A stretch of 20,251 bases of DNA from an uncultured Acetobacteraceae bacterium (GCA_937930165.1 CALGVL010000199.1:1-20251), one strand, 5' to 3'; counted from the first letter of the stretch, positions 6,468-13,897 are shown. Notes: generated from the sequence alone by a model not told the origin. Numbers and translations: made by a program.

Positions 6468-6941
6468 ATGGCTGAAGAACCCCCTGCTGCCGACCTGCTG
6501 GGACTGACGGCTGAAATCGTTGCCGCCCATGTGTCCAACAACCCGGTGTCGCTTGGCGATCTGCCGAACCTGATCCAGGAAGTATATCGGACGCTTGCTT
6601 CCGTTGGCCAGCCGGCGGCAAAACCCCAGCCGGAGCGGCCACAACCGGCAGTGCCGATCAAGAAATCGATTACGCCCGAATACCTGATCTGCCTGGAAGA
6701 CGGAAAGAAGCTGAAGATGCTGAAGCGGCATCTGCAGACCTCTTACAACATGACGCCGGAGCAGTACCGGGAGCGTTGGGGCCTGCCGCCGGATTATCCA
6801 ATGGTCGCGCCGAATTACGCCAAGCATCGGTCCACTCTGGCCAAGAAAATCGGCCTCGGCACCAAGCCGCGCGGCCGTCTCGCCTCGGCGCGCCGCCGGG
6901 AGGCCGCCGCCACTGCGGCAACGCCAACCAAGACCGGCTGA
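6468..6941 (+). CDS. mucR: Ros/MucR family transcriptional regulator
   Basis: A 157-residue regulator. The ATG at 6468 is chosen because GGAAG lies about 9 bases upstream; the ATG at 6459 is too close to that site. The N-terminal half (LTAEIVAAHVSNNPVSLGDLPNLIQEVYRTL, residues ~13-43) is the MucR oligomerisation region. The zinc-finger domain spans residues ~68-130: EYLICLEDGKKLKMLKRHL, then MTPEQYRERWGLPPDYPMVAPNYA. MucR proteins are H-NS-like global repressors that bind AT-rich DNA and control exopolysaccharide, motility and cell-cycle genes. Compared with Ros, two zinc ligands are replaced (Asp78 for the second Cys, Tyr93 for the last His), leaving Cys75 and His88. The basic C-terminal tail (KPRGRLASARRRE) may add DNA affinity. 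It is followed after 152 bases by fur. The family is certain. Confidence 0.94.
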   Translation: MAEEPPAADLLGLTAEIVAAHVSNNPVSLGDLPNLIQEVYRTLASVGQPAAKPQPERPQPAVPIKKSITPEYLICLEDGKKLKMLKRHLQTSYNMTPEQYRERWGLPPDYPMVAPNYAKHRSTLAKKIGLGTKPRGRLASARRREAAATAATPTKTG

Positions 6942-7093
6942 CCGGACCGGCTCCGGCCTGCCCCCATACCGCCCCGGTCGCCTCGCCTCCGCCATGGTGG
7001 CCGGCGCGGCGGGACGCTATGGTCGTGGCCCTGATCGAGAACCGCATGGCAGGCCCCGCCCGCCATTAGCCAGGAAGGCCACTGCCCCGCCGC

Positions 7094-7603
7094 ATGGACA
7101 ACCGCGCTTCGACCGACCGCGAGAGCGTCTCCCGCATCGAAAGGCTGTGCATTGAGCGCGGCCTGAAGATGACCGGGCAGCGGCGGCTGATCGCGCGCGT
7201 CCTGTCCGAGAGCGCCGACCACCCGGATGTGGAGGAGCTCTACCGGCGCGCCATTGCGCATGACAGCCGCATCTCCATCGCCACGGTCTACCGGACCGTC
7301 CGGCTCCTGGAGGAGAAGGGCATCCTGGAGCGGCGTGATTTCGGCGGCGGCCGCGCCCGCTACGACCCGGCCGATCGCGGCCACCACTACCACCTGATCG
7401 ATGTCGATACCGGCAAGGTGATCGAGTTCCTGGACCCGCGGCATGAGGATCTGGCACGGGAGATTGCAGCCCGGCTGGGCTTCGAGCTGGTGGACCTGCG
7501 GCTGGAGCTGTTCGCCCGCCGCTCCGCCGAGGCCAAGCCCGCTGCCTCCCCGCCAGGCCGGACCCGGCCAGGTCGCGGCGCCAACGGCCGGGACGCCGAG
7601 TGA
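7094..7603 (+). CDS. fur: Fur family transcriptional regulator
   Basis: A 169-residue Fur-family protein. The N-terminal winged helix includes GLKMTGQRRLIARVLSES and the recognition helix SIATVYRTVRLLEEKGI (residues 61-77). The dimerisation/metal domain has GHHYHLIDVDTGKVIEF (His97, His98, His100 and nearby Asp/Glu), the usual HHxHLIC-like segment with Asp where the first zinc-binding cysteine often is. The CxxC zinc motifs of E. coli Fur are absent, as is typical of alphaproteobacterial Fur/Mur proteins. The last ~30 residues are a Pro/Arg/Gly-rich tail. Whether it senses iron or manganese cannot be told from sequence; the heme-linked Irr branch seems less likely. Its stop codon overlaps the ATG of olsB (TGATG), so the two are cotranscribed and probably coupled. 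A purine-rich AGGAAGG lies 14 bases before the ATG, a rather long spacing. Confidence 0.9.
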   Translation: MDNRASTDRESVSRIERLCIERGLKMTGQRRLIARVLSESADHPDVEELYRRAIAHDSRISIATVYRTVRLLEEKGILERRDFGGGRARYDPADRGHHYHLIDVDTGKVIEFLDPRHEDLAREIAARLGFELVDLRLELFARRSAEAKPAASPPGRTRPGRGANGRDAE

Positions 7604-8457
7604 TGCGCGAGAGCCTGCCGCCCGGTTTCGGCATGTCCTTGACCGAGGAGCCCGGCTTCGGCGAGTTGCGGGCGGGGAATCTCGGCGTCCGCGTTGCCGC
7701 GACGCCGGCCGAGATCGATGCCGTTCAGGCCCTGCGTTTCCGCGTCTTCTATGATGAAATGGGTGCGCATCCGGATGCCGAGGCCCTGGCCACCCGCCGC
7801 GACCGCGATGCCTTCGATGCCGTCGCCGACCATCTGCTGGTGGTGGATCACGATCTAGGTGCCGGCCCGGATGCGGTTGTCGGCACTTACCGCCTGATCC
7901 GCCGCCCTGCCGCGGAGCGAATCGGCCGCTTCTACTCGGAGGATGAATACGACATCTCGCCGTTGCTTCGCCTGCCGGGAGAGATCCTGGAACTCGGCCG
8001 GTCCTGCGTGCATGCGGAGTACCGGACGCGCGGGATCATGCAGCTCCTCTGGCGCGGCATCGCCGCCTATGTGTTCAAGCACCGCATCGACCTGATGTTC
8101 GGCTGCGCCAGCCTGCCCGGAACGGACCCGGACGCGTTGGCGCCGATGCTGACCTATCTCTATGCCAACCATCTGGCGCCGCCGGAGCTGCGTCCGCGCG
8201 CCCTGGCGCATCGCTACGTCGCCATGGACCGGCTGGACCCGGCGACGCTGGACATGCGGGCGGTGCTAGGCGAGCTGCCGCCACTGGTGAAGGGCTATCT
8301 CCGCCTCGGCGGCTTCGTCGGCGACGGCGCCGTGCTGGACCACCAGTTCAACACCACCGATGTCTGCGTGGTGGTGAAGACCGATCTGGTCACCGACAAG
8401 TACTACCGGCATTACGAGCGCAAGTTGGGCGGGCCTGGGCTGGGGCCTGGCGAGTAG
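7603..8457 (+). CDS. olsB: L-ornithine N-alpha-acyltransferase (OlsB-type GNAT)
   Basis: A 284-residue protein beginning at an ATG that shares one base with the fur stop. It fits the OlsB / hemolysin-like acyltransferase family: VRVAATPAEIDAVQALRFRVFYDEMG at residues ~28-53, a GTYRLIRRPAAERIGRFYSEDEYDIS segment, and the core ILELGRSCVHAEYRTRGIMQLLWRGIAAYV, which forms the acyl-ACP site. MFGCASLPGTDP and the C-terminal PPLVKGYLRLGGFVGDGAVLDHQFNTTDVCVVV are also family signatures. OlsB N-acylates ornithine with a 3-hydroxy fatty acid to give lyso-ornithine lipid, a phosphorus-free membrane lipid precursor. The partner OlsA is not in this window; the next gene is rpsD on the other strand. Coupling to fur is unusual and suggests a link between metal status and membrane composition. 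Other GNATs with this architecture acylate related amines. Confidence 0.9.
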   Translation: MRESLPPGFGMSLTEEPGFGELRAGNLGVRVAATPAEIDAVQALRFRVFYDEMGAHPDAEALATRRDRDAFDAVADHLLVVDHDLGAGPDAVVGTYRLIRRPAAERIGRFYSEDEYDISPLLRLPGEILELGRSCVHAEYRTRGIMQLLWRGIAAYVFKHRIDLMFGCASLPGTDPDALAPMLTYLYANHLAPPELRPRALAHRYVAMDRLDPATLDMRAVLGELPPLVKGYLRLGGFVGDGAVLDHQFNTTDVCVVVKTDLVTDKYYRHYERKLGGPGLGPGE

Positions 8458-8466
8458 CGCGGCAGC

Positions 8467-8497
8467 AAAAGAAAAGGGGCCGCCCGAAGGCGGCCCC
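8467..8497 (-). terminator. Rho-independent terminator of rpsD
   Basis: Read on the - strand, a perfect 9-bp stem (8489-8497 with 8476-8484) closes a UUCG tetraloop and is followed by TTTTCTTTT (8475 down to 8467). The C-UUCG-G loop is exceptionally stable. There is no T-run on the + side, so it serves rpsD and not olsB. Confidence 0.92.
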
Positions 8498-8523
8498 CAT
8501 GCCGGTCCGATACCGATCGCGGT

Positions 8524-9141
8524 TCAGCGCGAGTAGAACTCGACGACCAGGTTCGGCTCCATCTGCACCGGATAGGGCACATCCGTCAGCTTCGGCGCGC
8601 GGAGGAAGCGGCCGCGCATGGCGCGGTGGTCGATCTCGATATATTCGGGGACGTCGCGCTCGCCGCTCTGCGCCGCGTCCAGCACGGCGGTCAGCTGCTT
8701 CGACTTCTCCTTGACCTCGATCATGTCACCGTCCTTCACCTGGAAGGAGGGGATGTTCACCCGCTTGCCGTTCACCAGCACATGGCCGTGGTTGACGAAC
8801 TGACGGGCGGCGAAGGGGGTGACGGCCAGCTTCATACGGTAGACGACGCTGTCCAGCCGGCGCTCCAGCAGCTCGATCAGGTTCTCGGAGGTGTCGCCCT
8901 TGCGGCGCACGGCTTCCTGGTAATACCTGCGGAACTGCTTCTCACCGATATTGCCGTAGTAGCCCTTCAGCTTCTGCTTCGCCATGAGCTGCACGCCGAA
9001 GTCCGTGGGCTTCGACTTGCGGCGGGCGCCGTGCTGGCCGGGGATGGTGTCGCGCTTGTTGATCGGGCTCTTGGCCCGGCCCCAGAGATTCACTCCAAGG
9101 CGACGATTGATCTTGTACTTGCTCTCGATGCGCTTGGTCAT
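8524..9141 (-). CDS. rpsD: 30S ribosomal protein S4
   Basis: A 205-residue S4 protein, the normal bacterial length. The frame is open upstream to 9249 but the ATG at 9141 begins the universal N-terminus (MTKRIESKYKINRRLGVNLWG). The signature GQHGARRKSKPTDFGVQL, the YYGNIGEKQFRRYYQEA segment and the S4 RNA-binding domain (LERRLDSVVYRMKLAVT, ARQFVNHGHVLVNGKRVNIPSF) follow in order, ending with EPNLVVEFYSR. S4 is a primary binder of 16S rRNA at the 5' domain and nucleates 30S assembly. There is no N-terminal zinc-binding cysteine cluster, as expected for this S4 type. The gene is monocistronic, with a strong promoter and terminator of its own. The hairpin just before the start may allow self-regulation, which S4 is known to do in other bacteria. 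Confidence 0.98.
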   Translation of the reverse strand: MTKRIESKYKINRRLGVNLWGRAKSPINKRDTIPGQHGARRKSKPTDFGVQLMAKQKLKGYYGNIGEKQFRRYYQEAVRRKGDTSENLIELLERRLDSVVYRMKLAVTPFAARQFVNHGHVLVNGKRVNIPSFQVKDGDMIEVKEKSKQLTAVLDAAQSGERDVPEYIEIDHRAMRGRFLRAPKLTDVPYPVQMEPNLVVEFYSR

Positions 9142-9149
9142 GCGCCTGT

Positions 9150-9166
9150 CCGCCCCTTCGGGGCGG
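9150..9166 (-). promoter_or_regulatory. Hairpin immediately upstream of the rpsD start codon
   Basis: On the - strand a 7-bp stem (9160-9166 with 9150-9156, 3-base loop) ends 8 bases before the rpsD ATG. The G-rich 3' arm and the following ACAGG are the only plausible ribosome-binding sequence, so the stem would mask it. S4 controls its own mRNA leader in Bacillus and the alpha operon in E. coli; such a role here is inference. Confidence 0.45.
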
Positions 9167-9266
9167 CCTTCTTCGCTGCGATGTTGTCCCGGTAGGCCCA
9201 GGCCCCGGATGGACAAGGGCGGGCGCGGGCCTCGAAGGCCCGTCCGCATTCCCAGGAGGAGGCGCG

Positions 9267-9296
9267 CCTATAGAAGCCGGGGGGCGGGCTTGTCAA
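9267..9296 (-). promoter_or_regulatory. Strong sigma70 promoter for rpsD
   Basis: On the - strand a perfect TTGACA (9296 down to 9291) is followed after 18 bases by TATAGG (9272 down to 9267). Transcription would begin near 9260, giving a leader of about 119 bases. This is the best -35/-10 pair in the window and fits a highly expressed ribosomal gene. Confidence 0.8.
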
Positions 9297-9328
9297 ACCG
9301 GGGCCGTCCCGCTTAAGCCGCGGCCGAG

Positions 9329-9535
9329 ATGGTGACGCGCGAAGAAATCCTGGTCCTCGGCCTGACGGCCGGCACGGTCGGCAGCCTGGTCGGCGGGCTG
9401 ATGCTCGGCATCGGCCTCGGCCTGGTGGTGGAGGGGGCGCATATTGGCTGGCTGCTGCTGCTGCCGGCGGCGCCCGTGGCCGGCATGCTGGGCTATCTCC
9501 TGGCGCGGAAGCTGGCGAAGAAGCTGGAGAGCTAA
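9329..9535 (+). CDS. Small two-helix membrane protein, function unknown
   Basis: A 68-residue protein with two predicted membrane helices (LVLGLTAGTVGSLVGGLMLGIGLGLVV at residues ~8-34, and GWLLLLPAAPVAGMLGYLLA at ~40-59). The first helix is glycine-rich, which suggests tight helix packing. It ends in a basic tail (RKLAKKLES), so both ends are probably cytoplasmic. It sits alone between divergent rpsD and the convergent RNA methyltransferase gene. Its TAA stop overlaps the TAG stop of that gene on the other strand (9532-9535). No ribosome site is obvious, and a GTG three bases later is an alternative start. Hydrophobic pattern and charge distribution argue for a real gene. I do not recognise the family. 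Confidence 0.65.
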   Translation: MVTREEILVLGLTAGTVGSLVGGLMLGIGLGLVVEGAHIGWLLLLPAAPVAGMLGYLLARKLAKKLES

Positions 9536-10632
9536 TCCTCGTCCGGCCGCCCGCGCCGCATCCGGCCGCGGGAGAGTTCCGTCACCACCCCATGCAGGGT
9601 GCGGAGTTCCTGCTCCGTCACTTCGCCGCGCTCGAACCAGTGGCGCAGGTTGCGGATCATGCCCGGGCGCTTGGGCTGGTTGTCGAGGAAGCCGCAGGCA
9701 TCCAGTTCCGAAATCAGGCGGTCCAGAAAACGATCCAGTTCGCCCTTGGTGGCGACTCGAGTCTCATGGGTCACCAATTGGCGGGGCGGGGTGGTTTCGG
9801 CGACGGTCCACCACTCATAGGCCAGGATCATCACCGCCTGGGCCAGGTTCAGCGACATATGCGCCGGGTTCAGCGGGTAGCGGACCAGCGTGTCGGCGCA
9901 GGCGACGTCGTCATTCTCCAGCCCGGCCCGCTCCGGCCCGAAGAGCACGGCGGCGCGCAAGCCCCGCCCGTTGATCTCCCGCAGGTCCTCCGCCGCGGCG
10001 CGGGCGGTGCGCAGCGGGGTGATGACGTGCCGCGGGCGGGGGCAGGTGGCGAAGACCCGGTGGCAATCGGCGACGGCGGAAGGCACATCCGGAAAGACCT
10101 GCGCCGCCTCCAGGATGCGGTCGGCGCCGGAGGCGGTGCGCCAGGCGCGGTCCTGCGGCCAACCGTCGCGCGGCGCGACCAGGCGCAGATGGAACAGGCC
10201 GCCATTCGCCATGGCGCGGGCGGTGGTGCCGATATTCTCGGCAAGCTGCGGGCGAACCAGGACGATGATCGGGCTCTCTCCCGGCGGCGGGTGCAGGTCC
10301 GCGCCCTGCTTGCCGCCGCGGGTCCAGGCCTCCGGCAGCACCCGATGCGCGCCGAGGGCGAAGGCAACCTCCGGCCGCAGCCGCCAGCCGCCCTCCGTCT
10401 TGGTCGCCAGCAGGGAGAGCGGCTCGGCCGGCAGGTCCGCATCCAGCGCGGTGGCCAATTCCAGGGCAAGGGCACGATAGGCTTCGGCCGGCTGGCCGGT
10501 GGCGGCAGCCAGGGCGTCCAGGCTTGCCGTGCAGTCCGGCGTGGCAAGATGAGCGCGCAGCCAAGCGCGCTTCGCATCGGTCAGCGCGATGCGCTGCAGC
10601 GCGTCCAGCCAGTCCTGGGTGGAGGGCGTCAT
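9532..10632 (-). CDS. SpoU/TrmJ-type RNA methyltransferase with an extra N-terminal domain
   Basis: A 366-residue protein. Residues ~121-366 are a SPOUT methyltransferase of the TrmH/TrmJ class: PIIVLVRPQLAENIGTTARAM (motif 1), AAVLFGPERAGLENDDVA (motif 2) and MSLNLAQAVMILAYEWW (motif 3, knot). A C-terminal helical region with LISELDACGFLDNQPKRPGM follows, as in TrmJ. TrmJ 2'-O-methylates position 32 of several tRNAs, and this gene shares an operon with two tRNA synthetases, which fits. E. coli TrmJ is about 246 residues, so the first ~105 residues are additional. That part (ALQRIALTDAKRAWLRAHL, LAAATGQPAEAYRALALELA, GGWRLRPEVAFAL) resembles the helical region found before HNH nuclease domains in some bacterial proteins. 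The ATG overlaps the cysS stop by four bases (ATGA). The enzyme class is sure; the target RNA is inferred. Confidence 0.9.
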   Translation of the reverse strand: MTPSTQDWLDALQRIALTDAKRAWLRAHLATPDCTASLDALAAATGQPAEAYRALALELATALDADLPAEPLSLLATKTEGGWRLRPEVAFALGAHRVLPEAWTRGGKQGADLHPPPGESPIIVLVRPQLAENIGTTARAMANGGLFHLRLVAPRDGWPQDRAWRTASGADRILEAAQVFPDVPSAVADCHRVFATCPRPRHVITPLRTARAAAEDLREINGRGLRAAVLFGPERAGLENDDVACADTLVRYPLNPAHMSLNLAQAVMILAYEWWTVAETTPPRQLVTHETRVATKGELDRFLDRLISELDACGFLDNQPKRPGMIRNLRHWFERGEVTEQELRTLHGVVTELSRGRMRRGRPDED

Positions 10633-12053
10633 GCGCGCCGCCAAGTGGTACCCTGTGGCCCGTCCTCCAGCACGATGCCCTTGGCGGAGAGCTCGGCGCG
10701 GATGCGGTCGGCCTCGGCCCAGTTCTTCGCCTTGCGGGCGGCGAGGCGGGCGGCGATGGCCTCCTCGATCCAGCCGGTGTCCTCCCCGCCCTGCAGCCAG
10801 CGCTGTGGGTCGGAGGCGCAGAGGCCGAGCACCCCGGCCACCTCCCGGAAGGCGGCGGCGGCCAGGCCCGGCACCACCGGCCAGTTGCGGCCGGCACGGT
10901 TCAGCACCGCCGTCGCGCTGCCGCCGACGCTGGCCACATTCTCCAGGGTGCGAAGATCGTGCAGCCGGGTCAGGGCCAACGGGGTATTGAGGTCGTCCCG
11001 CAGCGGCTCCAGCGCCCATTCGGCCATTTCCGCCTGCACGGATTCCATTTCCGGCGGCGTCGGGGCGCGGGCCAGCATGGCGTAGTCGTCATCCAGTTCC
11101 GACTTTGCCTCCTCCAGCCCGGCGAAGGTGAAGTCCAGTGGCTGGCGGTAATGGGTCTTCAGTAGCAGCAGGCGGAAAGCCTCGCCGGCCCAGGGGCCGC
11201 GTTCCAGGATGTCGCGCACGGTGAAGAAATTGCCGAGCGACTTCGACATCTTCTCGCCCTCGACGCGCAACATGCCGTTGTGCAGCCAGTAATTGGCCAT
11301 GCGCGGCGTGCCGAAGGCGCAGCGGCTCTGAGCGACCTCGTTCTCGTGGTGCGGGAAGATCAGGTCGTGGCCGCCGCCATGGATGTCGAAGACCTCGCCC
11401 AGATACATCCAGGACATGGCGGAGCATTCGATGTGCCAGCCCGGCCGGCCGCGGCCCCAGGGCGAGTCCCAGCCCGGCAATTCCGGCGGGCTCGGCTTCC
11501 ACAGCACGAAATCGCCAGGGTCGCGCTTATAGGGCGCCACATCCACCCGTGCGCCGGCCAATAATTCCTCCGGGCTGCGGCCGGACAGCCTTCCGTAATC
11601 GGCGAAGGAGGAGACGGAGAACAGCACATGCCCATCCGCCGCATAGGCATGGCCACGCTCGATCAGCTTCTCGATCAGCGTGATCATCTGCGCGATGGAC
11701 TGGGTGGCGCGCGGCTCCACATCCGGCGGCAGGGCGCCCAGCGCCGCCATGTCCCGGTGGAAGTCCGCGGTGGTGCGGGCGGTGATGGTCTCGATCGGCT
11801 CGCCGCTCTCCAGGCTGCGGGCGTTGATCTTGTCATCCACATCCGTGATGTTCCGGACATAGGTGACCTTCGGGTAGAGCCGGCGCAGCAGCCGGACCAG
11901 CACATCGAAGACCACGACCGGCCGCGCATTGCCGAGATGCGCAAGGTCATAGACCGTCGGCCCGCAGACATAGACCCGCACATGCGCCGGATCGATCGGC
12001 GTGAACAGCTCCTTGCTGCGGGTCAGGCTGTTGTGGAGGTGGAGCTCGCTCAT
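10629..12053 (-). CDS. cysS: Cysteinyl-tRNA synthetase
   Basis: A 474-residue class I synthetase. VYVCGPTVYDLAHLGNARP (residues ~28-46) gives the first zinc ligand Cys30 and the HIGH-type motif HLGN. GWHIECSAM (Cys210) and IFPHHENEVAQS (His235, Glu239) complete the zinc site, which selects cysteine thiol. EGEKMSKSLGNFFTVR contains KMSKS at 268-272. The C-terminus ends in the family's ...GIVLEDGPQGTTWR. All catalytic elements are intact and length is normal. The enzyme charges tRNA-Cys in the cytoplasm. It lies one base after the gltX stop, and its own TGA overlaps the ATG of the RNA methyltransferase gene, so three translation genes are tightly packed. This is a secure assignment. Confidence 0.98.
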   Translation of the reverse strand: MSELHLHNSLTRSKELFTPIDPAHVRVYVCGPTVYDLAHLGNARPVVVFDVLVRLLRRLYPKVTYVRNITDVDDKINARSLESGEPIETITARTTADFHRDMAALGALPPDVEPRATQSIAQMITLIEKLIERGHAYAADGHVLFSVSSFADYGRLSGRSPEELLAGARVDVAPYKRDPGDFVLWKPSPPELPGWDSPWGRGRPGWHIECSAMSWMYLGEVFDIHGGGHDLIFPHHENEVAQSRCAFGTPRMANYWLHNGMLRVEGEKMSKSLGNFFTVRDILERGPWAGEAFRLLLLKTHYRQPLDFTFAGLEEAKSELDDDYAMLARAPTPPEMESVQAEMAEWALEPLRDDLNTPLALTRLHDLRTLENVASVGGSATAVLNRAGRNWPVVPGLAAAAFREVAGVLGLCASDPQRWLQGGEDTGWIEEAIAARLAARKAKNWAEADRIRAELSAKGIVLEDGPQGTTWRRA

Positions 12054-12054
12054 C

Positions 12055-13407
12055 TCATTCCGTCGTCGCCAGCCTGAGGCGCTGGGCGGCGCGATCGCGC
12101 CCGATCAGCGGCAGCAGGGATTTCAGGTCGGGGCCGTGCTCCTCGCCGGTGAGGGCCAGGCGCAGCGGCAGGAACAGCGCCTTGCCCTTGCGGCCGGTTG
12201 CCTGTTTCAACGCCTCGGTCCAGGCGGGCCAGGTGCTCTCGTCCCAGGGCTCCGGCGGCAGGGCGGCGAGGGCGGCACGGAGGAATTCGCCTTCCCCCTC
12301 CTGCACCGGGGGGATGACGGTGCCATGCACCACCTCCCACCATGTCCGCGCCTCCCGCAGCAGGTCCAGATTGCCGCGCACGGCCTGCCAGAAGGCTTCG
12401 CCGGCGCCTGCCGGCAGGCGGTCCCTGACGCTCTCGAAGCTTGCCTCGTGCAGGTAGCGGCGGTTCAGCGCCAGAAGCTGCCGCGGGTCGAAGCGGGCCG
12501 GGGAGCGGGAGATGGCCGAGAGGTCGAATCCGGCCACCAGATCGCGTGGCATCCCCGGCACCGGGTCGCAGGAGGTGCCGAGCGCCGCCAGATAGCCCGC
12601 CAGCGCCGCCGGCTCCATGCCATCCCGCCGCAATTGCCGCAGGGACAGGCTGCCGAGACGCTTCGAGAGCGGCCCCCCATCCGCATCCGTCAGCAACGGC
12701 AGATGCGCGAAGGAGAGTGCGCCGAGGTCGCCGCCCAGCGCCTCCCACAGATCCATCTGTACGCCGGTATTGGTCACATGGTCCTCGCCCCGGACCACAT
12801 GCGTCACGCCGCTCTCCAGATCGTCCACCACCGAGGTGAAGGTATAGAGCGGCGTGCCATCGGCACGGATCAGCACGGGGTCGGAAAGGCTGGGCAGCTT
12901 CACCTGCCGCCGGCCGAGCACGCCATCCTGCCATTCCATCGTCCGGTTGCTCAGCAGGAAGCGCCAATAGGGCTGCTTGCCATTCGCCCTGGCGCGCTCC
13001 AGCTGCTCCGGCGTCATCCTCAGCGCGGCGCGGTCATAGACCGGCGGGCGGCCCTGCCGCAGCCGCTGCTCCCGCTTGAAGCGAAGCTCCTCCTCGCTCT
13101 CCAGGCAGGGATAGAGGCGGCCGCTGGCCTTCAACCTCTCGGCTGCGGCCTGGTAGCGCGCCATGCGGTCGGACTGGCGGAAGCTCTCGTCCCAGTCCAG
13201 GCCGAGCCAGCGCAGGTCCTCCTCCAGCGCCGCGGCATATTCGGCCTTGCTGCGCTCGGTATCGGTATCGTCCAGGCGCAGCAGCACGGTGCCGCCCTGC
13301 TGGCGCGCCAGCAGCCAGTTCACCAGGGCCACGCGGGCATTGCCCACATGCAGCAGGCCGGTGGGGGAGGGGGCGAAGCGCAGCTTCATGGGGCGGGCGG
13401 CGGTCAC
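12055..13407 (-). CDS. gltX: Glutamyl-tRNA synthetase
   Basis: A 450-residue class I GluRS. The start is the GTG at 13407, which overlaps the preceding gene's TGA (GTGA) and sits right after a GGAGGAGG run; an in-frame ATG six codons later has no ribosome site. Motifs: LRFAPSPTGLLHVGNARVALVNWLL with HVGN at 20-23, RLDDTDTERS, YTFTSVVDDLESGVTHVVRGEDHVTNT, and the KMSKS-equivalent GGPLSKRLG near 245-252. Alphaproteobacteria often carry two GluRS genes, one of which charges tRNA-Gln for transamidation; which one this is cannot be told here. No cysteine-rich zinc insertion is apparent. It is followed closely by cysS, so the operon supplies two synthetases plus an RNA methyltransferase. Confidence 0.96.
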   Translation of the reverse strand: MTAARPMKLRFAPSPTGLLHVGNARVALVNWLLARQQGGTVLLRLDDTDTERSKAEYAAALEEDLRWLGLDWDESFRQSDRMARYQAAAERLKASGRLYPCLESEEELRFKREQRLRQGRPPVYDRAALRMTPEQLERARANGKQPYWRFLLSNRTMEWQDGVLGRRQVKLPSLSDPVLIRADGTPLYTFTSVVDDLESGVTHVVRGEDHVTNTGVQMDLWEALGGDLGALSFAHLPLLTDADGGPLSKRLGSLSLRQLRRDGMEPAALAGYLAALGTSCDPVPGMPRDLVAGFDLSAISRSPARFDPRQLLALNRRYLHEASFESVRDRLPAGAGEAFWQAVRGNLDLLREARTWWEVVHGTVIPPVQEGEGEFLRAALAALPPEPWDESTWPAWTEALKQATGRKGKALFLPLRLALTGEEHGPDLKSLLPLIGRDRAAQRLRLATTE

Positions 13408-13796
13408 GCCTCCTCCTCCCCGTCCTCATCCTCGTCGCGGCGGGGGTCAAGGGCGCGCCAGTTGCGCTCCTCCGCGTCATGAACAGGCCGCGCCGCGAAG
13501 TCGGAGAGTTCGGTGGCGCTGCGCCAGGCGGCCTCGCCGCCGCCCAGCACCTCGGCATCCTCGCCGAAGGCGAACCAGGCGGCGATCACCTCCTCCGGCG
13601 CCATGTCGGTGGTGCGGCAGCGTTCCATGCTGTCCCGCACATAGCGGCGGGCGAAGGCATTGGCGTGATCCAGGGTCCGGAAGCCGCCGATAGTCTCCAC
13701 CGGGTCGGAGCCATTGCCGCCCGAGAGATCCATGATCCGCACGGCATAGCCGCCGGGCTGGCCGAAGAGGCCGGTGTCGAAGGCGCTCCCGCTCAT
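13404..13796 (-). CDS. Hypothetical 130-residue acidic protein, first gene of the gltX operon
   Basis: I do not recognise this protein. It starts at an ATG (13796) with an AGGA run about 20 bases upstream and no closer ribosome site. It is soluble, with no signal peptide or membrane segment. The central part has GGFRTLDHANAFARRYVRDSMERCR, a helix-like region, then PEEVIAAWFAFGEDAEVLG, and the C-terminus is very acidic (DEDEDGEEE). Its TGA overlaps the gltX GTG by four bases, so gltX translation probably depends on it. Codon use and amino-acid composition match neighbouring real genes rather than shadow frames. Proteins of this general kind appear to be confined to Acetobacteraceae and relatives as far as I can recall, but that needs a search. 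Confidence 0.8.
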   Translation of the reverse strand: MSGSAFDTGLFGQPGGYAVRIMDLSGGNGSDPVETIGGFRTLDHANAFARRYVRDSMERCRTTDMAPEEVIAAWFAFGEDAEVLGGGEAAWRSATELSDFAARPVHDAEERNWRALDPRRDEDEDGEEEA

Positions 13797-13897
13797 GCGC
13801 CCGGCTTCCTGGGGGTGGGGCTGGTCGGGCGGGTCCTGCCCGCAGGGGGATTCATTCGGGAAGGCTCCATCCGCGGGGTCGTTGCCATGGCTGGCGG

